DNA of 59,872 nt. Source: a virus. Made by a program: the position numbers and the translations under genes. The stretch is taken from positions 1-59,872 of the IMG/VR virus record IMGVR_UViG_3300024231_000697, one strand, 5' to 3'. Shown here piece by piece: positions 23,694 to 32,298 of this stretch. The notes beneath the pieces were generated by a model. That model saw only the letters and a list, made by a program, of their open reading frames with translations, was not told where the DNA came from and searched no databases. The first letter of the stretch is position 1. Every line of letters starts with the position of its first letter.

Positions 23694-23722
23694 TTGACTT
23701 GTATACAAGAATAGCATATAAT
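23694..23722 (+). promoter_or_regulatory. sigma70-type promoter with perfect -10
   Basis: TTGACT at 23694-23699, 17-base spacer, TATAAT at 23717-23722. It drives the MazG-like gene at 23752 and those after it. Confidence 0.85.
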
Positions 23723-23751
23723 ATTAAAACAAACTAAAGGACAATACAATA

Positions 23752-24108
23752 ATGACTAACGTATTTGAAGACGTAAATAAATTTGGTACAGCATGTGATC
23801 AACCTGCGAGTGAAGCAAACTATAAAATGTATCTTGATCTAATCCGTGAAGAAACGGATGAACTAGAAGAAGCTATCCAAGACGAAGACAAAGTAGAACA
23901 ACTAGACGCACTAGTTGACATTCTAGTTGTAACTGTAGGTGCTATTCGTGCCGCAGGATGGGATGGCGAAGCTGCATGGCGTGAAGTAATGAACACTAAC
24001 TTTGCAAAGATTGACGCAGACACAGGCAAAGTACGCAAGCGTGAAGATGGTAAAGTGCTAAAGCCAGAAGGTTGGAAAGCACCAGAACTAGAACAGTTTG
24101 TTAAGTAA
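23752..24108 (+). CDS. MazG-like NTP pyrophosphohydrolase
   Basis: 118 residues of the all-alpha NTP-PPase fold. The metal-binding pattern is visible as REETDELEEAIQ (E-x-x-E), followed by EQLDALVDILVVTVGA (D-x-x-x-D). Family members hydrolyse non-canonical or signalling nucleotides; phage MazG proteins often clear dNTP or (p)ppGpp-like pools. SD AAAGGAC; TAATG overlap to the next gene. Confidence 0.82.
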   Translation: MTNVFEDVNKFGTACDQPASEANYKMYLDLIREETDELEEAIQDEDKVEQLDALVDILVVTVGAIRAAGWDGEAAWREVMNTNFAKIDADTGKVRKREDGKVLKPEGWKAPELEQFVK

Positions 24109-24383
24109 TGCTATCACATAAAGATAAAGCTCTTGAAGATATGGACTTCTTTGAATCAACAGAATTTGAGAAATTCATGCTTAAAAAAGTGCTAGCTGCA
24201 AGCAAGGCTGGTATGACAGATAGAGTAATTGAACAATTACAATTCTTCCTTAGTCTTATTAGGGAACAAAAGAAAACAGCACAAGAATTAGGGCGTACTA
24301 ATTTTAATGATGGTGTAACTGTAAACTTAGGTGGTGAGGATATTCCAGAACCAACTGACGAAGACGAAGAGACGAATGACTAA
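24108..24383 (+). CDS. Small acidic protein of unknown function
   Basis: 91 residues: a helical N-terminal region (FESTEFEKFMLKKVLAASKA), a second helix with QLQFFLSLIREQKK, and a strongly acidic tail (EPTDEDEETND). Coupled to MazG upstream by TAATG. No family recognised. Confidence 0.5.
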   Translation: MLSHKDKALEDMDFFESTEFEKFMLKKVLAASKAGMTDRVIEQLQFFLSLIREQKKTAQELGRTNFNDGVTVNLGGEDIPEPTDEDEETND

Positions 24384-24885
24384 AATGAACGCAAATAATC
24401 AAATGGTAATAGGTGAGCAAGATATTGTACATGGATGGCTTACCGGACGTGCAATTTCACATGCGACTGTGGAAGATATTACACCTATAAATATATACAA
24501 TGAATGGTGCAATACATTTGATTTACAAGATACAATTATTCCTACATTAGAAAATAACAATGCTGACTACGTTAACAATGCTATTGCTAACTGGAATATG
24601 CCACAAGAATACAAAGATATAAATATCGTTGAATACTTGTTGGAAAAAACGACTAACAAACAGCAACATGATCGTGTTGTTATGGAACTTGAACTATTCC
24701 TTGATAGAGGAATGGAACCAGTACTAAAATTTCTAATATACCTAGTAAACATATGTCAACAAAATGATGTAGTATTGGGCGTTGGACGTGGAAGTAGTGT
24801 TGCAAGCTATTGCTTATATCTTATAGGTATACATTGTATAGATAGTATAAAGTATGAACTAGATATAAAAGAGTTCTTAAAATAA
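24376..24885 (+). CDS. Short protein ending in a PolIII-alpha-like motif
   Basis: 169 residues from the ATG at 24376 (ATGACT overlapping the previous gene). The C-terminal segment VLGVGRGSSVASYCLYLIGI followed by DSIKYELDIKEFLK closely follows the conserved G-x-G-R-G-S-A/S...D-P-I/L block of bacterial DNA polymerase III alpha subunits, but the protein stops there and carries no catalytic aspartates. Either a stand-alone nucleotide- or DNA-binding module or a relic of a split DnaE. No continuation is present downstream. Confidence 0.6.
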   Translation: MTKMNANNQMVIGEQDIVHGWLTGRAISHATVEDITPINIYNEWCNTFDLQDTIIPTLENNNADYVNNAIANWNMPQEYKDINIVEYLLEKTTNKQQHDRVVMELELFLDRGMEPVLKFLIYLVNICQQNDVVLGVGRGSSVASYCLYLIGIHCIDSIKYELDIKEFLK

Positions 24886-24903
24886 TTACAAGGAGATTTT
24901 AAA

Positions 24904-25293
24904 ATGAAATCAATTAAAACAGCAAGGGGTCAAACACTTGATATGAGTGCATTGGCAGCTAAGAATGAAAAAACACGTGCAATCAGTAATGTGCCAGTTA
25001 ACGCACGTGGTGATATTATTGATAACCGTGGAGAAGTCAAAGTATCAAAAGAAGAATTATCAGCAGAGTTTTATAAAAATCACGTACCAGGAGCAGATGT
25101 AAAATCTGTACCAGTATCTGAAGAACCAACAACAAGTAAAACTAAAGCAAAGAAATCTACTCCAGCAGAGCCTCTTGAAATTAACAGAACTGCTAAAACA
25201 CGCAGTGATGGCTCAACATATATTGAAGTTGAATACGACGATGGCAGTATGCAAGAGCTAGATATGGAATCAGATGAAGGAAATTCACTATGA
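24904..25293 (+). CDS. Phage protein of unknown function, 129 aa
   Basis: Starts with MKSIKTARGQTLDMSALAAK, and NVPVNARGDIIDNRGEVKVS follows; I have seen this opening in T4-like marine phages without a known role. The middle is Pro/Thr/Lys-rich and disordered; the end is acidic (EVEYDDGSMQELDMES). AAGGAG ribosome site. ATGA overlap to the GroES-like gene. Possibly a structural or assembly cofactor. Confidence 0.55.
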   Translation: MKSIKTARGQTLDMSALAAKNEKTRAISNVPVNARGDIIDNRGEVKVSKEELSAEFYKNHVPGADVKSVPVSEEPTTSKTKAKKSTPAEPLEINRTAKTRSDGSTYIEVEYDDGSMQELDMESDEGNSL

Positions 25294-25607
25294 CTGAAAT
25301 AACCGCACTAAGAGGTAAGATATTAGCAGAACTGGTGGAACCACCAAATGGACATCGCACACTCGCAAGTGGACTTATTTTAAAAGATGAAGACAAAGCA
25401 CACACTGGCATTAGACCAAGATGGTTTAAAATTTATAGCGTGGGTACTGATATTGATTGGGTTAAACCAGGACAATTTGTATTCGTAGCACATGGACGCT
25501 GGAGTAATGGTGTTAAGTTAGATGATAATACTAAAATTTATCAACTAGATAATGAAGAATGCTTAATGATTAGCGACACTAACCCAGTAACAGAAACAAT
25601 TGGATAA
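25290..25607 (+). CDS. GroES-like co-chaperonin (gp31-type role)
   Basis: 105 residues. The beta-barrel and mobile-loop layout fits GroES: TALRGKILAELVE, NGHRTLASGLILKDED, RPRWFKIYSVGTDID and VKPGQFVFVAHGRWS. T4 gp31 replaces GroES on GroEL to fold the capsid protein; the same job is inferred here. It is followed by a ClpP-like protease, giving a small proteostasis module. Confidence 0.75.
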   Translation: MTEITALRGKILAELVEPPNGHRTLASGLILKDEDKAHTGIRPRWFKIYSVGTDIDWVKPGQFVFVAHGRWSNGVKLDDNTKIYQLDNEECLMISDTNPVTETIG

Positions 25608-25611
25608 TAAA

Positions 25612-26259
25612 ATGAAAAACAATGCAGACCAAATAAAAGAAGCACTTTCCATTGCAATGGATATTGTAGATAATTCAAACTTAACATCAGCAGCGGCACC
25701 AAGTGGCCCACCAAAACAACCAGGAATGGTTATGTGGGAGGCTGGTATTTACTACATGAGTGACGCATTCACTGATGCTTCTTGTAAACCAATTGTAAAT
25801 TGGATTATTGAAAAGAACTTACTACCAGATAGCGAACGTCCTGAAAAACTAACATTGGTTATTAACAGTCCAGGTGGCAGTGTACATGCTGCATTTGCTC
25901 TTATTGACACAATAAAAGGTTCAGCTATTCCTGTACACACAGTAGGGCTAGGAATGATTGCAAGTTGTGGTATTTTAACATTTATGGCAGGTGCAAAAGG
26001 TCATCGTACACTTACTCCTAACACAAGTATTTTGTCACACCAATATTCATGGGGTTCAGGCGGTAAAGAACACGAACTATTTGCTCGTGTTAGAGAGTTT
26101 GAACTATCATCAGCTCGTATGTTAGAACACTATAAGAAATGTACTGGATTATCAGAAAAGAAGATTCGTGATATCTTATTGCCAGCAGAAGATGTATGGC
26201 TAACTGCTGAAGAAGCAGTCAAATATGGTATAGCAGATAAGATTACGGAAACTTACTAA
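25612..26259 (+). CDS. clpP: ClpP-like serine protease
   Basis: 215 residues from the ATG at 25612; an in-frame TTG four codons earlier is less likely. Fold and active-site segments follow ClpP: LTLVINSPGGSVHAAFALID, GLGMIASCGIL with Ser118 in place, ILSHQYSWG with the His, and a late Asp region (DVWLTAEEAVKYGIAD). Phage ClpP proteins may serve as head-maturation protease or modulate host Clp. It starts just after the GroES-like gene and abuts rSAM 3 without a gap. Confidence 0.85.
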   Translation: MKNNADQIKEALSIAMDIVDNSNLTSAAAPSGPPKQPGMVMWEAGIYYMSDAFTDASCKPIVNWIIEKNLLPDSERPEKLTLVINSPGGSVHAAFALIDTIKGSAIPVHTVGLGMIASCGILTFMAGAKGHRTLTPNTSILSHQYSWGSGGKEHELFARVREFELSSARMLEHYKKCTGLSEKKIRDILLPAEDVWLTAEEAVKYGIADKITETY

Positions 26260-27693
26260 ATGACTAAAAAGCCTCAGACAGAAAAACCTCCATTCTTAGG
26301 TAAAAAAGAGATGGAAAATGTGTTGTCTGAGGCAGGCATTCCAAACCCGCATACTTTTTGTTTAGCTCCTTATATGAATGGAGATCTAGATCAAGATGGC
26401 ACAGTATATACGTGCTATCGTGGTAAAACAGAACTTGGTAATTGGAAAGAGGATCCTTTTTCTGAGTCATTTAACGGTGGCCCAATGAAAAATGTACGCC
26501 AACAATTATGGGATGGCGAAATTATAAAAAACTGTGAAAGTTGCCAGGAAGCTGAAGCAAATAACAGTATTAGTCCTAGGATTAACTTTTTTAATCGTTT
26601 ATATATTCCAGAACCTTGGGAAGATACATCTACTTTTTATGACATACTACCAGACTTACTTGAACAGATATCTGAAGATCCACAACATGGAAATATATCA
26701 GATATTCAACGCACAGAAATAAGGCCTAGTAGTCTTTGCAACCAGAGGTGCATGCATTGTAACCCAGAATCCAGCACCAAGTGGATCGAAGCTTTGTCTA
26801 AAAAAGAAAACCATGATCAAGTAATAAATCAAGTGGAAATACACACTGAAGAAGACCATCAAAGATCTGTACTAGGGCTAATGAAAGGTGGCGGAATAGT
26901 TATACCTCATGACCAACTTTCTAAATTTTATAAAGGCTCATTAACAAGTGCATCTAAGTATGAGGATGAAGTTGTATCTGTATTAAACTCAAGTAACGAG
27001 ATAGCATTTACTGGTGGTGAGCCACTTATGAATCCTGAACATGAAAGCCAACTTGATTACATTGTTAATGTATCTAAGACAGCTGGTACTAAGACACTAT
27101 CATATAATACTAATTTAAATGTAAAAGATATTAGCAGATATTTTAAGTATTGGCAAAAGTTTCAAGTTATGAATTTAAGAATAAGTATTGATAGTGATCT
27201 TGCTGGATATGAATATTTTAGAACATATGGTAATATGGAAGTGCTTAAAGAAAACTTAAAACTTGTAAAAGAACAACAAAAAATACACCCTGGACATTTT
27301 ATTTTAAGTGGTACAGTTACATTTGGTATGCTAAGTGCATTGCGTTGGAAACAAATTATAGCTGATTGGACAGAGTATGGTTTGGAATTTCACACCAGCC
27401 TAATACTTAAACACCCAATTAGTGTAAAATGGCTACCAAAGCCTCTGGCAGACAAAGCACTTGAAGAGATGCAATGGTGTCTAGATAATCTAGATACATT
27501 TGGTGATATTAGTAAAAGACAGAAAAAGAAAATAGTGCATCATACTAAAGATTGTATGGCATACATAAGTGGATTCAACAATCAATTTGATATGATGCCA
27601 CCACGTACTAGAGAATATATATTGTTTGCTGACCGGTCAAGCGGCAACAATTATAAAGATTATTATCCAGAATTAATTCCATTTATGGAATAG
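26260..27693 (+). CDS. Radical SAM enzyme with N-terminal twitch-like domain (rSAM 3)
   Basis: 477 residues, the longest of the group. Auxiliary cysteines C34, C52 and C92-x2-C95 (single Cys where others have a CC pair), then core C160-x3-C164-x2-C167 (SSLCNQRCMHC). An insertion of about 50 residues follows the core before FTGGEPLMNPEHE. It starts directly after ClpP and ends just before a strong promoter. Reaction and substrate unknown. Confidence 0.88.
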   Translation: MTKKPQTEKPPFLGKKEMENVLSEAGIPNPHTFCLAPYMNGDLDQDGTVYTCYRGKTELGNWKEDPFSESFNGGPMKNVRQQLWDGEIIKNCESCQEAEANNSISPRINFFNRLYIPEPWEDTSTFYDILPDLLEQISEDPQHGNISDIQRTEIRPSSLCNQRCMHCNPESSTKWIEALSKKENHDQVINQVEIHTEEDHQRSVLGLMKGGGIVIPHDQLSKFYKGSLTSASKYEDEVVSVLNSSNEIAFTGGEPLMNPEHESQLDYIVNVSKTAGTKTLSYNTNLNVKDISRYFKYWQKFQVMNLRISIDSDLAGYEYFRTYGNMEVLKENLKLVKEQQKIHPGHFILSGTVTFGMLSALRWKQIIADWTEYGLEFHTSLILKHPISVKWLPKPLADKALEEMQWCLDNLDTFGDISKRQKKKIVHHTKDCMAYISGFNNQFDMMPPRTREYILFADRSSGNNYKDYYPELIPFME

Positions 27694-27697
27694 TTAC

Positions 27698-27726
27698 TTG
27701 ACTTTTCAACAACAATACATTATAAT
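27698..27726 (+). promoter_or_regulatory. sigma70-type promoter with perfect -10
   Basis: TTGACT at 27698-27703, 17-base spacer, TATAAT at 27721-27726, driving the PRPP synthetase gene. Confidence 0.85.
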
Positions 27727-27761
27727 AAAAGCATAAATCAAAGAATAGGAATAATTTGAAT

Positions 27762-28703
27762 ATGAAGATTATCGCAGGAAACAGTAACACTGGTCTCGCC
27801 CAGCAGATTGCAGATCATTGTTTTGCTACACTTGTACCAGCAGACATTAAAGCATTTGCTGATGGTGAGAGTAGTGTAGAATTTTTAGAAAACATACGTG
27901 GTGAAGATGTTTTTATAATCCAAAGTACAAGTACACCAGTAAACGATAATTTAATGGAATTAATGGTTATGATTGATGCTGCCAAACGTAGTAGTGCTAA
28001 ACGTATTACCGCAGTGATTCCATATTTTGGTTATGCAAGACAAGATCGTAAGAGTGCAAGTCGTACACCAATTACTGCAAAACTGGTGGCAGATTTGTTA
28101 ACAACCGCAGGTGCTAATAGAGTACTTACAATGGACTTACACGCAGGACAGATACAGGGCTTCTTTGATATTCCAGTGGACGATTTAACAAGCCGTATTG
28201 CATTTGCCAAGGATATTCAAAAGAATGTTGACACAACAGTAGGCACAGTATTTGTTTCACCAGACGCAGGTGGTACAGTACGAGCTCGTAAGTTTGCTGA
28301 TATGTTTAATGGCGACATTGCTATTGTAGACAAGCGCCGCCCACGTGCAGGTGAAAGTGAAGTAATGGGACTTATTGGTGACGTTAAAGGACAGCATGCT
28401 ATCCTAGTAGACGACATTATCGACAGCGGCGGTACATTGTGCAACGCCGCACAAGCAATTATGAACGCAGGTGCATTAAGTGTTAGAGCTTATATTACAC
28501 ATGGTGTATTAACTGGCAAGGCATGTCAGAAAGTAGAAGCTAGTGTACTAGAAGAACTTGTAATCACTGATAGTATTAATTTTAGGTGCCCTGCAAACCA
28601 TGTAAAAACACGTGTGGTAAGTGTAAGCCAAATGTTTGGTGAAGCTATTCGACGTGTAACTAACGAAGAGTCAGTAAGTAGTCTCTTCACACAGAAATTA
28701 TAG
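27762..28703 (+). CDS. prs: Ribose-phosphate pyrophosphokinase (PRPP synthetase)
   Basis: 313 residues, same length class as E. coli Prs (315). It makes PRPP from ribose 5-phosphate and ATP. Matches in order: [62 protein letters not shown], the PRPP loop [13 protein letters not shown], and [15 protein letters not shown] at the end. The ATG at 27762 is chosen over an in-frame TTG six bases earlier. It supplies APRT at 22779 and nucleotide synthesis. Confidence 0.96.
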   Translation: MKIIAGNSNTGLAQQIADHCFATLVPADIKAFADGESSVEFLENIRGEDVFIIQSTSTPVNDNLMELMVMIDAAKRSSAKRITAVIPYFGYARQDRKSASRTPITAKLVADLLTTAGANRVLTMDLHAGQIQGFFDIPVDDLTSRIAFAKDIQKNVDTTVGTVFVSPDAGGTVRARKFADMFNGDIAIVDKRRPRAGESEVMGLIGDVKGQHAILVDDIIDSGGTLCNAAQAIMNAGALSVRAYITHGVLTGKACQKVEASVLEELVITDSINFRCPANHVKTRVVSVSQMFGEAIRRVTNEESVSSLFTQKL

Positions 28704-28712
28704 GATATTAAA

Positions 28713-28943
28713 ATGGCAACAGGTAAAAATAGTAAAAAGTCTAATAAGCTACACAACATGTTTAATAAAAATCAACAACAAACTACACGGCGTAGTGAAA
28801 TTGTAGAACAATCGCATTATGTTGTAAAAATGTTTATTGGTGATACACTGGTAGAAGAACGACCAATTATTGGACACAGTAAAAGTTATGCTGAGGATTG
28901 TGCTGAAAACTGGGATAACGGAATTATTGACTTATCAAATTAA
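28713..28943 (+). CDS. Small basic protein of unknown function
   Basis: 76 residues: a Lys/Asn/Gln-rich basic N-terminal third (NSKKSNKLHNMFNKNQQQ), then a beta-like part (YVVKMFIGDTLVEERPIIG) and an acidic end. It could bind nucleic acid. The clamp-loader promoter starts within its last codons. Confidence 0.5.
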   Translation: MATGKNSKKSNKLHNMFNKNQQQTTRRSEIVEQSHYVVKMFIGDTLVEERPIIGHSKSYAEDCAENWDNGIIDLSN

Positions 28944-28954
28944 TAGTGTATAAT
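28927..28954 (+). promoter_or_regulatory. sigma70-type promoter before clamp loader
   Basis: TTGACT at 28927-28932, 16-base spacer, TATAAT at 28949-28954. Confidence 0.78.
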
Positions 28955-28977
28955 ACTAACAAAAGCGGAGAAAAATA

Positions 28978-29910
28978 ATGGCTAAAGACTTATGGGTAGA
29001 GAAATATCGTCCTACTGACATCAGCACATATGTATTTAAAGATGATTCACAACGTGCGCAAGTACAAAACTGGATTACAGATGGAGGTATTCCGCATCTA
29101 TTGTTTAGTGGATCTCCAGGTACTGGAAAAACTACACTAGCAAAAGTACTAATACAAGAACTAGGCGTAGAAAAAGCTGATGTAATGTACATCAACGCCA
29201 GTAGAGATAATGGTGTAGAGTTAATTCGTAAACGTATTACTGCTTTTAGTGAAACAATGCCCTGGGGCGAGTTTAAAGTTATCCTACTTGACGAGGCTGA
29301 TCACATCAGTCCAGAAGGACAAGCGGCATTACGTGGTGTAATGGAACAGTATCATGCAAGTGTAAGATTTATACTAACATGTAACTATCCTAATATGATT
29401 ATTCCTGCTTTACACAGTAGATGCCAAGGCTTTCATATCGAACAATTAGATCAAGTAGACTTTACAGTACGTGTTGCTGAAATTTTAGCAGACAACGAAG
29501 TGCTATTTGATATGGATACCTTAGACGCAATGGTACGTGCAAACTATCCAGATCTACGTAAAACTATTAATACAGTACAAATGACTATTGTAGATAATAA
29601 GTTAATGTTACCTGATGGTGGCGGCAATACTAGCGAGTGGCGCATGGAAATGGTAAGTTTATTCAAGGCTGGTAAAATTGCTGATGCCAGAAAGCTTATT
29701 GTAAAAACAGCTCGTGCTGATGAATATAATGACATTTATACTTGGCTATATCAAAACTTAGACTTATACGCAAAGGATGATTTCCAATACGACAGTTGTG
29801 TACTAGCAATACGTGAAGGGCTTATTAAGCACACGCAAGTAGCAGACCCAGAGATTAATTTAAGTGCTACAATGATTGAAATTGCTAGAGTATTTGATGA
29901 AGCCAAGTAA
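28978..29910 (+). CDS. 44: Clamp-loader ATPase subunit (gp44-type)
   Basis: 310 residues (T4 gp44 is 319). AAA+ ATPase that opens and loads the sliding clamp for gp43. Walker A GSPGTGKT at 45-52, Walker B with D105-E106-A107-D108, sensor segment FILTCNYPNMIIPALHSRC with the SRC arginine finger. The C-terminal collar domain follows. It has its own strong promoter. The small partner gp62 was not recognised next to it. Confidence 0.95.
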   Translation: MAKDLWVEKYRPTDISTYVFKDDSQRAQVQNWITDGGIPHLLFSGSPGTGKTTLAKVLIQELGVEKADVMYINASRDNGVELIRKRITAFSETMPWGEFKVILLDEADHISPEGQAALRGVMEQYHASVRFILTCNYPNMIIPALHSRCQGFHIEQLDQVDFTVRVAEILADNEVLFDMDTLDAMVRANYPDLRKTINTVQMTIVDNKLMLPDGGGNTSEWRMEMVSLFKAGKIADARKLIVKTARADEYNDIYTWLYQNLDLYAKDDFQYDSCVLAIREGLIKHTQVADPEINLSATMIEIARVFDEAK

Positions 29911-30973
29911 CTTAATACTAAATGTAACTTATTGGCAGGATAGTCCACAATTTAGTGGTATATTGAATCACTTATTAGGGTATAGTCCAGACATGGGTAT
30001 TATACCTTCTAAGCCATATCTAATGCATGATACCACTTATGAATCATGCTATTTTCATAATGCAAAATCTGGAAAAAAAGCTAACTTTAGATCACTCTAT
30101 AATATTGTTAGCGCAGTTAACGAGAGTGCCAACCCCCAAGAAGAAATAATAACACAATTAAGCAAATACAACGACTTTAAAGGTACGCCTGTATTTGAAA
30201 GTGACTATAAGTTTGTTTTACCACGCAGTGTTAATTACAAGCCGTTTTGTGATGGCCCGCACACACTAATTAATGGTGATTATACATCAGCTGGTTATAT
30301 TGGATTGATGGAACATACTATTAATTGCAGAAGTTGGATGCAAGATATATTTAATAATCAGACTAGTTTAGATTCTTTTGATACTGTTCTTAATGAGGAC
30401 CTTGGAGATGATTATTTTGATTTAAGAGATAGCGCAAACTATTGTAAAACAATTTTAGAGCATATAATTAAAATTAAAAATGAAAGTATTGATATAAGTG
30501 ATGCATACGAATACTTTTTTGACAAACCAATAGCAGTTGTTAAATCAGCAATTGATTATGGTATGGAATATGTCATGAATAACGGCTATGATGTCTACAA
30601 GGAGTTAATGACTAAAAAGTATGTAAATGAAACACGTCATAAACTTAATACCACTAGTATAAAACTAAAAACACTTATGCTACCTGTGCCAGATATAAGT
30701 TATATCGCATATGAGAAATTATATGATACATGTGGAATTGCAAAGAATGATGAAGCATTTCACAAGTGGCACAACTACATATTTCAAGGTGACAAATTTA
30801 AAGAAGAAGAGAGTGTGGAAGCTCTTGTTAATATTATTTCCAAAACTTTTACAGGCAAGGCATATCGAAAAGATTCATGGACCATGACTATGGCGGCAAT
30901 ATTGGAAGTAGCATTAGAAGAAAAGCAAGGAATACAAAATGGATTGCAGACATATCCAAAATATGCGTGTTGA
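29897..30973 (+). CDS. Protein of unknown function, 358 aa, after clamp loader
   Basis: ATG at 29897 overlaps the gp44 stop by 14 bases. The sequence is Tyr/Asn-rich and soluble-looking, with no recognised motif. In T4 genomes gp62 neighbours gp44, but this protein is about twice gp62's length and does not resemble it to my eye. It may be an unrelated insertion. Confidence 0.5.
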   Translation: MKPSNLILNVTYWQDSPQFSGILNHLLGYSPDMGIIPSKPYLMHDTTYESCYFHNAKSGKKANFRSLYNIVSAVNESANPQEEIITQLSKYNDFKGTPVFESDYKFVLPRSVNYKPFCDGPHTLINGDYTSAGYIGLMEHTINCRSWMQDIFNNQTSLDSFDTVLNEDLGDDYFDLRDSANYCKTILEHIIKIKNESIDISDAYEYFFDKPIAVVKSAIDYGMEYVMNNGYDVYKELMTKKYVNETRHKLNTTSIKLKTLMLPVPDISYIAYEKLYDTCGIAKNDEAFHKWHNYIFQGDKFKEEESVEALVNIISKTFTGKAYRKDSWTMTMAAILEVALEEKQGIQNGLQTYPKYAC

Positions 30974-31196
30974 CAATTGTCCAGATGCAACTGTATTCTA
31001 TGTATCAGGAACTGGGCGGGAAATACTAAATGCTTTGGAACCATTTCCAACAGGAGACTGTATCGTACAAAGAAATATTAAAGAAGAAACAGCTAGAGAA
31101 TTTTTAAAAAATAATCCAGTTGACTATTTTCATTTATATGTTCTGTTTGATAAAGATCCTGATCAAGCTATGCTGTTTAAACTCACATATGAGTAG
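30939..31196 (+). CDS. Small protein of unknown function
   Basis: 85 residues from ATG 30939, which has CAAGGA in front; an alternative ATG at 30963 would shorten it by eight residues and reduce overlap with the previous gene. Mixed alpha/beta sequence (ATVFYVSGTGREILNALE; FHLYVLFDKD). No family recognised. Confidence 0.45.
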   Translation: MDCRHIQNMRVDNCPDATVFYVSGTGREILNALEPFPTGDCIVQRNIKEETAREFLKNNPVDYFHLYVLFDKDPDQAMLFKLTYE

Positions 31197-31201
31197 GACC
31201 G

Positions 31202-31209
31202 CATAAATA
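31202..31209 (+). promoter_or_regulatory. T4-like late promoter (CATAAATA)
   Basis: The octamer lies 30 bases before the ATG of the ExbB-like gene at 31239, suggesting that the ExbB/ExbD-like pair is expressed late. Confidence 0.6.
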
Positions 31210-31238
31210 GACATATAACAACTCGATTGGATTACATT

Positions 31239-31676
31239 ATGAGAATACGGTTTATGATATGGTGGCTGGTTACAGTTACTCAACTAGTACTAATAGGAAC
31301 AGCAATTAACTATGGTGCTATAGATTTTTTACTGACAGCAGACGTAACAAGACTTAGCTTTGTAATTGTCGCAATGTGGTTTGTAGCCACAGGATTAATT
31401 GGATACATTTCATTTTACAGAAAAGGAAATTATGACCTAACTTGGTTTATGGCAGAAACTGCAATGAGCGTAGGTATGGTTGGAACATTAATAGGATTTA
31501 TGCTAATGCTTAGTGGCAGTTTAGCTGATATTGATCCAGGTAATATTGATGGTATGAAAACAGTTATAGCAGATATGGCAAATGGTATGAGTACCGCACT
31601 AGTTACTACATTATGCGGATTAATTACTAGTATCGCTATTAAAATACAAATAGTTTCACAAGAATACGGAAGATAA
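31239..31676 (+). CDS. MotA/TolQ/ExbB-like proton-channel subunit
   Basis: 145 residues with three or four membrane segments. The signature region MSVGMVGTLIGFMLMLSG, a loop with MKTVIADMANGMSTALVTTL, then CGLITSIAIKI matches the TolQ/ExbB channel core. An upstream TTG is less likely than the ATG at 31239. The next gene encodes an ExbD-like partner one base away. Such pairs use the proton gradient to drive outer-membrane import, motility or envelope work; the phage role is unknown. Confidence 0.78.
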   Translation: MRIRFMIWWLVTVTQLVLIGTAINYGAIDFLLTADVTRLSFVIVAMWFVATGLIGYISFYRKGNYDLTWFMAETAMSVGMVGTLIGFMLMLSGSLADIDPGNIDGMKTVIADMANGMSTALVTTLCGLITSIAIKIQIVSQEYGR

Positions 31677-31677
31677 A

Positions 31678-32286
31678 ATGAAGAGAATGAGAGACCAAAG
31701 CAGTAGTATGGCATTTAATGACATGCTATTTAACATTTTAATTGGATTTGTTATGCTTTTTATTATTGCCTTTCTATTAATTAACCCTATTACTAAAAAA
31801 GCTGATGTTCCTACAAAAGCTGAAGTTTTAGTAATGTTAGAATGGGATTCAGAAAGTAAATCAGACATGGATCTTTGGCTGATGCGTGAAGGCGGACGTC
31901 CAATTGGATTTACTAATAGAGAAGCAGATAATTGGTTTTTAGACAAAGATGATTTGGGAATGTCTAATGATGCAATTAGCATTGATGGTGTTTCTACAAT
32001 TATAAAAGTTAATCACGAAACTATTAGCATGCGTGGCATACTGCCAGGAATATACTATATTGCCGTACATAGTTATAGCCTACAAGAAGAAGCAGTTGGC
32101 ATGACACTTACAGTTTTAGATGTTAATCCATATAAAGAAGCATATGCTATAAAAAAATACTCAGGAACAAAGAAAGCAATTACAAGATTTCCAGCTATTG
32201 AAATAGATAGAGAAGGAAGAATTATTCGTGTGTTCAAACACAATAAACGGGTTGTACCAGTGCGTGGCTCAGCCGCCGCATTATAA
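31678..32286 (+). CDS. ExbD/TolR/MotB-like membrane protein
   Basis: 202 residues: a short cytoplasmic N-terminus (SSMAFNDMLFNILIGF), one membrane helix (FVMLFIIAFLLI) and a periplasmic domain. F-N-D-x-L-F-N-x-L-x-G-F-V-x-L-F is the ExbD/MotB anchor pattern. The ExbD proton-carrying Asp would sit at the start of the helix (N-D). The periplasmic part (LLEWDSESKSDMDLWL region onward) is beta-rich and not a peptidoglycan-binding OmpA domain. Confidence 0.7.
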   Translation: MKRMRDQSSSMAFNDMLFNILIGFVMLFIIAFLLINPITKKADVPTKAEVLVMLEWDSESKSDMDLWLMREGGRPIGFTNREADNWFLDKDDLGMSNDAISIDGVSTIIKVNHETISMRGILPGIYYIAVHSYSLQEEAVGMTLTVLDVNPYKEAYAIKKYSGTKKAITRFPAIEIDREGRIIRVFKHNKRVVPVRGSAAAL

Positions 32287-32298
32287 TAGGAAAATACT

